This document shows positions 61,101-64,000 of a stretch of DNA of 64,000 nucleotides, in pieces. This stretch comes from Ehretia macrophylla (Eukaryota > Streptophyta > Magnoliopsida > Boraginales > Ehretiaceae), in contig CM075768.1 of NCBI GenBank assembly GCA_037974665.1, forward strand, positions 61,956,316 through 62,020,315, in the 5' to 3' direction. Position numbers and translations under genes: made by a program. Positions within the stretch are counted from its first letter, which is position 1. Each line of letters opens with the position of its first letter. The notes beneath the pieces are model-generated. The model did not search any database, was not told the origin of the DNA, and was given only the letters and a program-made list of their open reading frames with translations.

Positions 61101-64000
61101 CGTGGTACCAAGCCCGATGCCCTCGGTTTGCGGGCCCAGCCTCTACGTGAAGCGAAGCTATCATGCCCAAGGTGCCGTGGGATTAGGTAATAGAAATGTG
61201 TTGGATTAGGTTGTAGTCCTTTTTGCGGCGGACGACGTACGATCTGAGACAAAAAAAATTGCAAAAGAAGAAAAGTGTACCGAAACTGAGGAAAACGTTC
61301 GATTTTCGGCTCCGATAACTGGCGCAGCTAAGCCAGCTTGGCTGCTCCCATTGTAGAGCTCTCAGGGAGCTTTCCAACGGTATGCTGCTCGCCGCGTAAC
61401 TCCTTGTGGTTCAAAAGTTATTGGCTCCGGAGCGACGGAGACGTGGTCCCAAGCCCGATGCCCTCGGTTTGCGGGCCCAGACTCTACGTGAAGCGAAGCT
61501 AACTTGCCCAAGGTGCCGTGGTATTCAGTAATAGAAATGTTATGGCATAGGTTGTCGTCCGTTTCACGGCGCACGACGTACGATCTGGGATGAAAAAACA
61601 GCGCAAAAGTATAAATGTGTCCCCAAACTAATGAAAACATTCAATTTTTGGCTCCGATAACAGGCCCAGCGGAGCCAGCTTCGCTGCCCCCATCGTAGAG
61701 CTCTCGGAGAGCTTTCCAACGGTTTGCTGCGCACCGCGTAACACCTTGCGGATCAAAATTTATGGGCTCCGGAGCGACGGAGGTGTAGTCCCAAGCCCGA
61801 TGCCCTCGGTTTGCGGGCCCAGCCTCTACGTGAAACGAAGCTGTCTTGCCCAAAGTGCCGTGGGATTCGGTAATAGAAATGTGATGGATTAGGTTGTCGT
61901 CCTTTTCGCGGCAGACGACGTACGATCCGGGATGAAAAAAAAGCGCAAAAGAAGAAAAGTGTCCCGAAACTAATGAAAACGTTTGATTTTTGGATCCGAT
62001 AACAGGAACATCGAAGCCATCATGGCTGATCCCATCGTAGAGCTCTCGGAGACCTTTCCAACACTATGCTGCGCGCCACATAACTCCTTGCGGATCAAAA
62101 GTTATGGGCTCCGTAGCGATGGAGACGTGGTCCCAAGCCCGATTCCCTCGGTTTGCGGGCCCAGCCTCTACGTGAGGCAAAGCTGTCTTGCCCAAGGTTC
62201 CATGGGATTCGGTAATAGAAATGTGATGGATTAGGTTGTCGTCCTTTTCGCGGCAGACGACGTACGATATGGGACAAAAAAAAGCGTAAAAGAAGAAAAG
62301 TATCCCGAAACTGATGAAAACGTTCGATTTTCAGCTCTGATAACAGGCGCAGCGAAGCCAGCTTTGTTGCTTCCATTGTAGAGCTCTCGGAAAGCTTTCC
62401 AATGTTATGCTGCGCGCCGCGTAACTCCTTCCGGATCAAAAGTTATGGGCTCCGGAGCGACGGAGACGTGGTCCCAATCCCGATGCCCACGGTTTGCTGG
62501 CCCAGCCTCTAAGTGAAGCGAAGCTGTCTTGCCCAAGGTGTCATGGGATTCGGTAATAGAAATGTTATGGATTAGGTTGTTGTCCATTTCGCGGCGCGCG
62601 ATGTACAATCCGGGATGAAAAAACAGTGCAAAAGAAGAAAATGTGTCCCGAAACTGATGAAAACGTTCAATTTTTGGCTCTGATAACTGGCGCAGCGAAT
62701 CCGACTTAGCTGCTCCCGTCGTAGAGCTCGAGGAGTGCTTTCCAACGGTATGCTGCGCGCTGCGTAACACCTTTCGGATCAAAAGTTATGGACTACGAAG
62801 CGATGGAGACGTGGTCCCAAGCCCGATGCCCTCAGTTTACGGGCCCAGCCTCTACGTGAAGGGAAGCTGTCTTGCCCAAGGTGCTGTGGGATTAGGTAAT
62901 AGAAATGTGATGGATTAGATGGTACAATCCGGGATGAAAAAAAAGCGCAAAAGAAGAAAAGTGTCCCGAAACTATTGAAAACGTTCGATTTTCAGCTCCG
63001 ATAACAGGCGCAGAAAAGCCAGCTTGTCTACTCCCATCGTAGAGCTCTCGGAGAGCTTTCCAACGGTATGCTGCGCGCCGTGTAACTCCTTGCGAATCAA
63101 AAGTTATGGGCTATAGTGCGACAGAGACGTGGTCCTAAGCCCAAAGCCCACGGTTTGCGTGCCCAGCCTCTACGTGAAGCGAAGCTGTCTTGCCCAAGGT
63201 ACCGTGGGATTCGGTAATAGAAATGGTTTTGATTAGGTTGTCGTCCGTTTCGCGGCGCACAACGTACGATTCTGGATGAAAAACATCGTAAAAGAAGAAA
63301 AGTGTCCCGAAACTGAAGAAAATGTTCAATTTTTGGCTCCGATAACTGGCGTAGCGAAGCCGACTTAGCTATCCCCATCGTAGAGCTCTAGGAGAGCTTT
63401 CCAACAGTATGCTGCGCGATGCGTAACACCTTGCGGATCAAAAGTTATGGGCTCCGGAGCGACGGAGACGTGGTCCCAAACACTATGCCCTCGGTTTGCG
63501 GGCCCAGCCTCTATGTGAAACAAAGCTGTCTTGCCCAAGGTGCCATGGGATTCGGTAATAGAAATTTCATGGATTAGGTTGTCGTCCTTTTCACGGTAGA
63601 CGACGCACCATCTCGGACAAAAAAAATCACAAAATAAGAAAAGTGCTCGAAACTGATGAAAACGTTCGATTTTCGGCTTCGATAAGAGGCGCAGCGAAGC
63701 CAGCTTTGCTGCTCCCATCGTAGAACTCTCGGAGAGCTTTCCAACGGTATACTACGTGCCGGGTAGCTCCTTGCGGATCAAAAGTTATTGGCTCCGGAGC
63801 GACGGAGACGTGGTCCCAAGCCCGATGCCCTCGGTTTACGGGCCTAGCCTCTACGTGAAGCGAAGCTGTCTTGCCCAAGGTCCCGTGGGATTCAGTAATA
63901 GAAATGTCATGGATTAGGTTGTCGTCCTTTTCACGGCGCACGACGTACGATCCGAGATGAAAAAAAGCGCAAAAGAAGAAAAGTGTCCCAAAACTAATGA
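58150..64000. repeat. Segmental duplication part 2, copy 2 (continues past the window)
   Basis: This is the partner of 47950-53800. It shares even small deletions (62912) and odd variants such as GACCTTTCCAACACTATGC (52 kb and 62 kb) and GTAGAGCTCGAGGAGTGC. The duplication is still running at 64000. Confidence 0.85.

Larger units (their letters stand above)
34157..64000. repeat. Satellite array 3: about 87 monomers, open at the right edge
   Basis: This is the same monomer family and orientation as the other arrays. Two recurrent subtypes are visible. One combines GTTATGGATTAG, GTCCGTTTCGCGG, GATGAAAAAACAGCG, TTCAATTTTTGGC and AACTGGCGC. The other combines GTGATGGATTAG, GTCCTTTTCGCGG, GACAAAAAAAAGCG, TTCGATTTTC and GCTTCCATCG. 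They tend to alternate in the right part, but not strictly. The interval contains a 4.7-kb spaced repeat (39440/44125) and a large duplication (46835-53800 and 55326-64000). Small deletions occur at 40300, 52716, 55015 and 62917. No gene is supported. Confidence 0.95.

Overview
The window looks like nuclear heterochromatin of a flowering plant (inference). About 85% of it, roughly 54.5 kb, is one tandem satellite DNA with a monomer of about 341 bp. The rest is three related retrotransposon-like elements with TG...CA ends and no polyprotein coding. I see no host gene, rRNA, tRNA or prokaryotic feature. The species, and whether the locus is pericentromeric, subtelomeric or interstitial, cannot be told from the sequence.

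Layout: 1-1899 is the right-hand part of element 1 (sense +), which joins satellite directly. 1900-14952 is satellite array 1 (about 38 monomers). 14953-19008 is element 2 (4056 bp, sense -), flanked by a perfect GCAAC duplication. 19009-30600 is array 2 (about 34 monomers). 30601-34156 is element 3 (3556 bp, sense -), flanked by GCAGC. 34157-64000 is array 3 (about 87 monomers, continuing past the right edge). Elements 2 and 3 sit at the same nucleotide position of the satellite monomer and in the same orientation.

The satellite is not a uniform array. Over the 341-bp period lie a dimer-scale repeat (684 bp), a 3.28-kb higher-order repeat in array 2, a 4.7-kb spaced block in array 3, and a large segmental duplication in array 3 with 8.49-kb spacing that becomes 10.20 kb because the second copy carries about five extra monomers. 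Copies are patchworks of near-identical and ordinary-divergence segments, as expected from unequal exchange plus gene conversion. Several internally deleted monomers carry the same deletion junction at distant places, so these deletions spread by array turnover. Variation is enriched in C-to-T and G-to-A changes at CpG, as in methylated heterochromatin.

The three elements share a conserved sense-strand 3' module of about 0.85-1.0 kb. In order it holds a self-complementary GGTTGC(GC)AACC motif, a nearly invariant 40-bp box, a hairpin whose stem sequence changes with base pairing kept, a CAG splice-acceptor-like site, and a tiny acidic reading frame of the same phase ending in a stop. It finishes at a common terminus of the form GGTYGGGGCGTGACA (TGATA in element 3). 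This module is the best candidate here for something functional and poorly described.

Hundreds of overlapping 60-220 codon open frames occur on both strands of the satellite. They are by-products of a monomer whose length is close to a multiple of three, and none is annotated as a gene.
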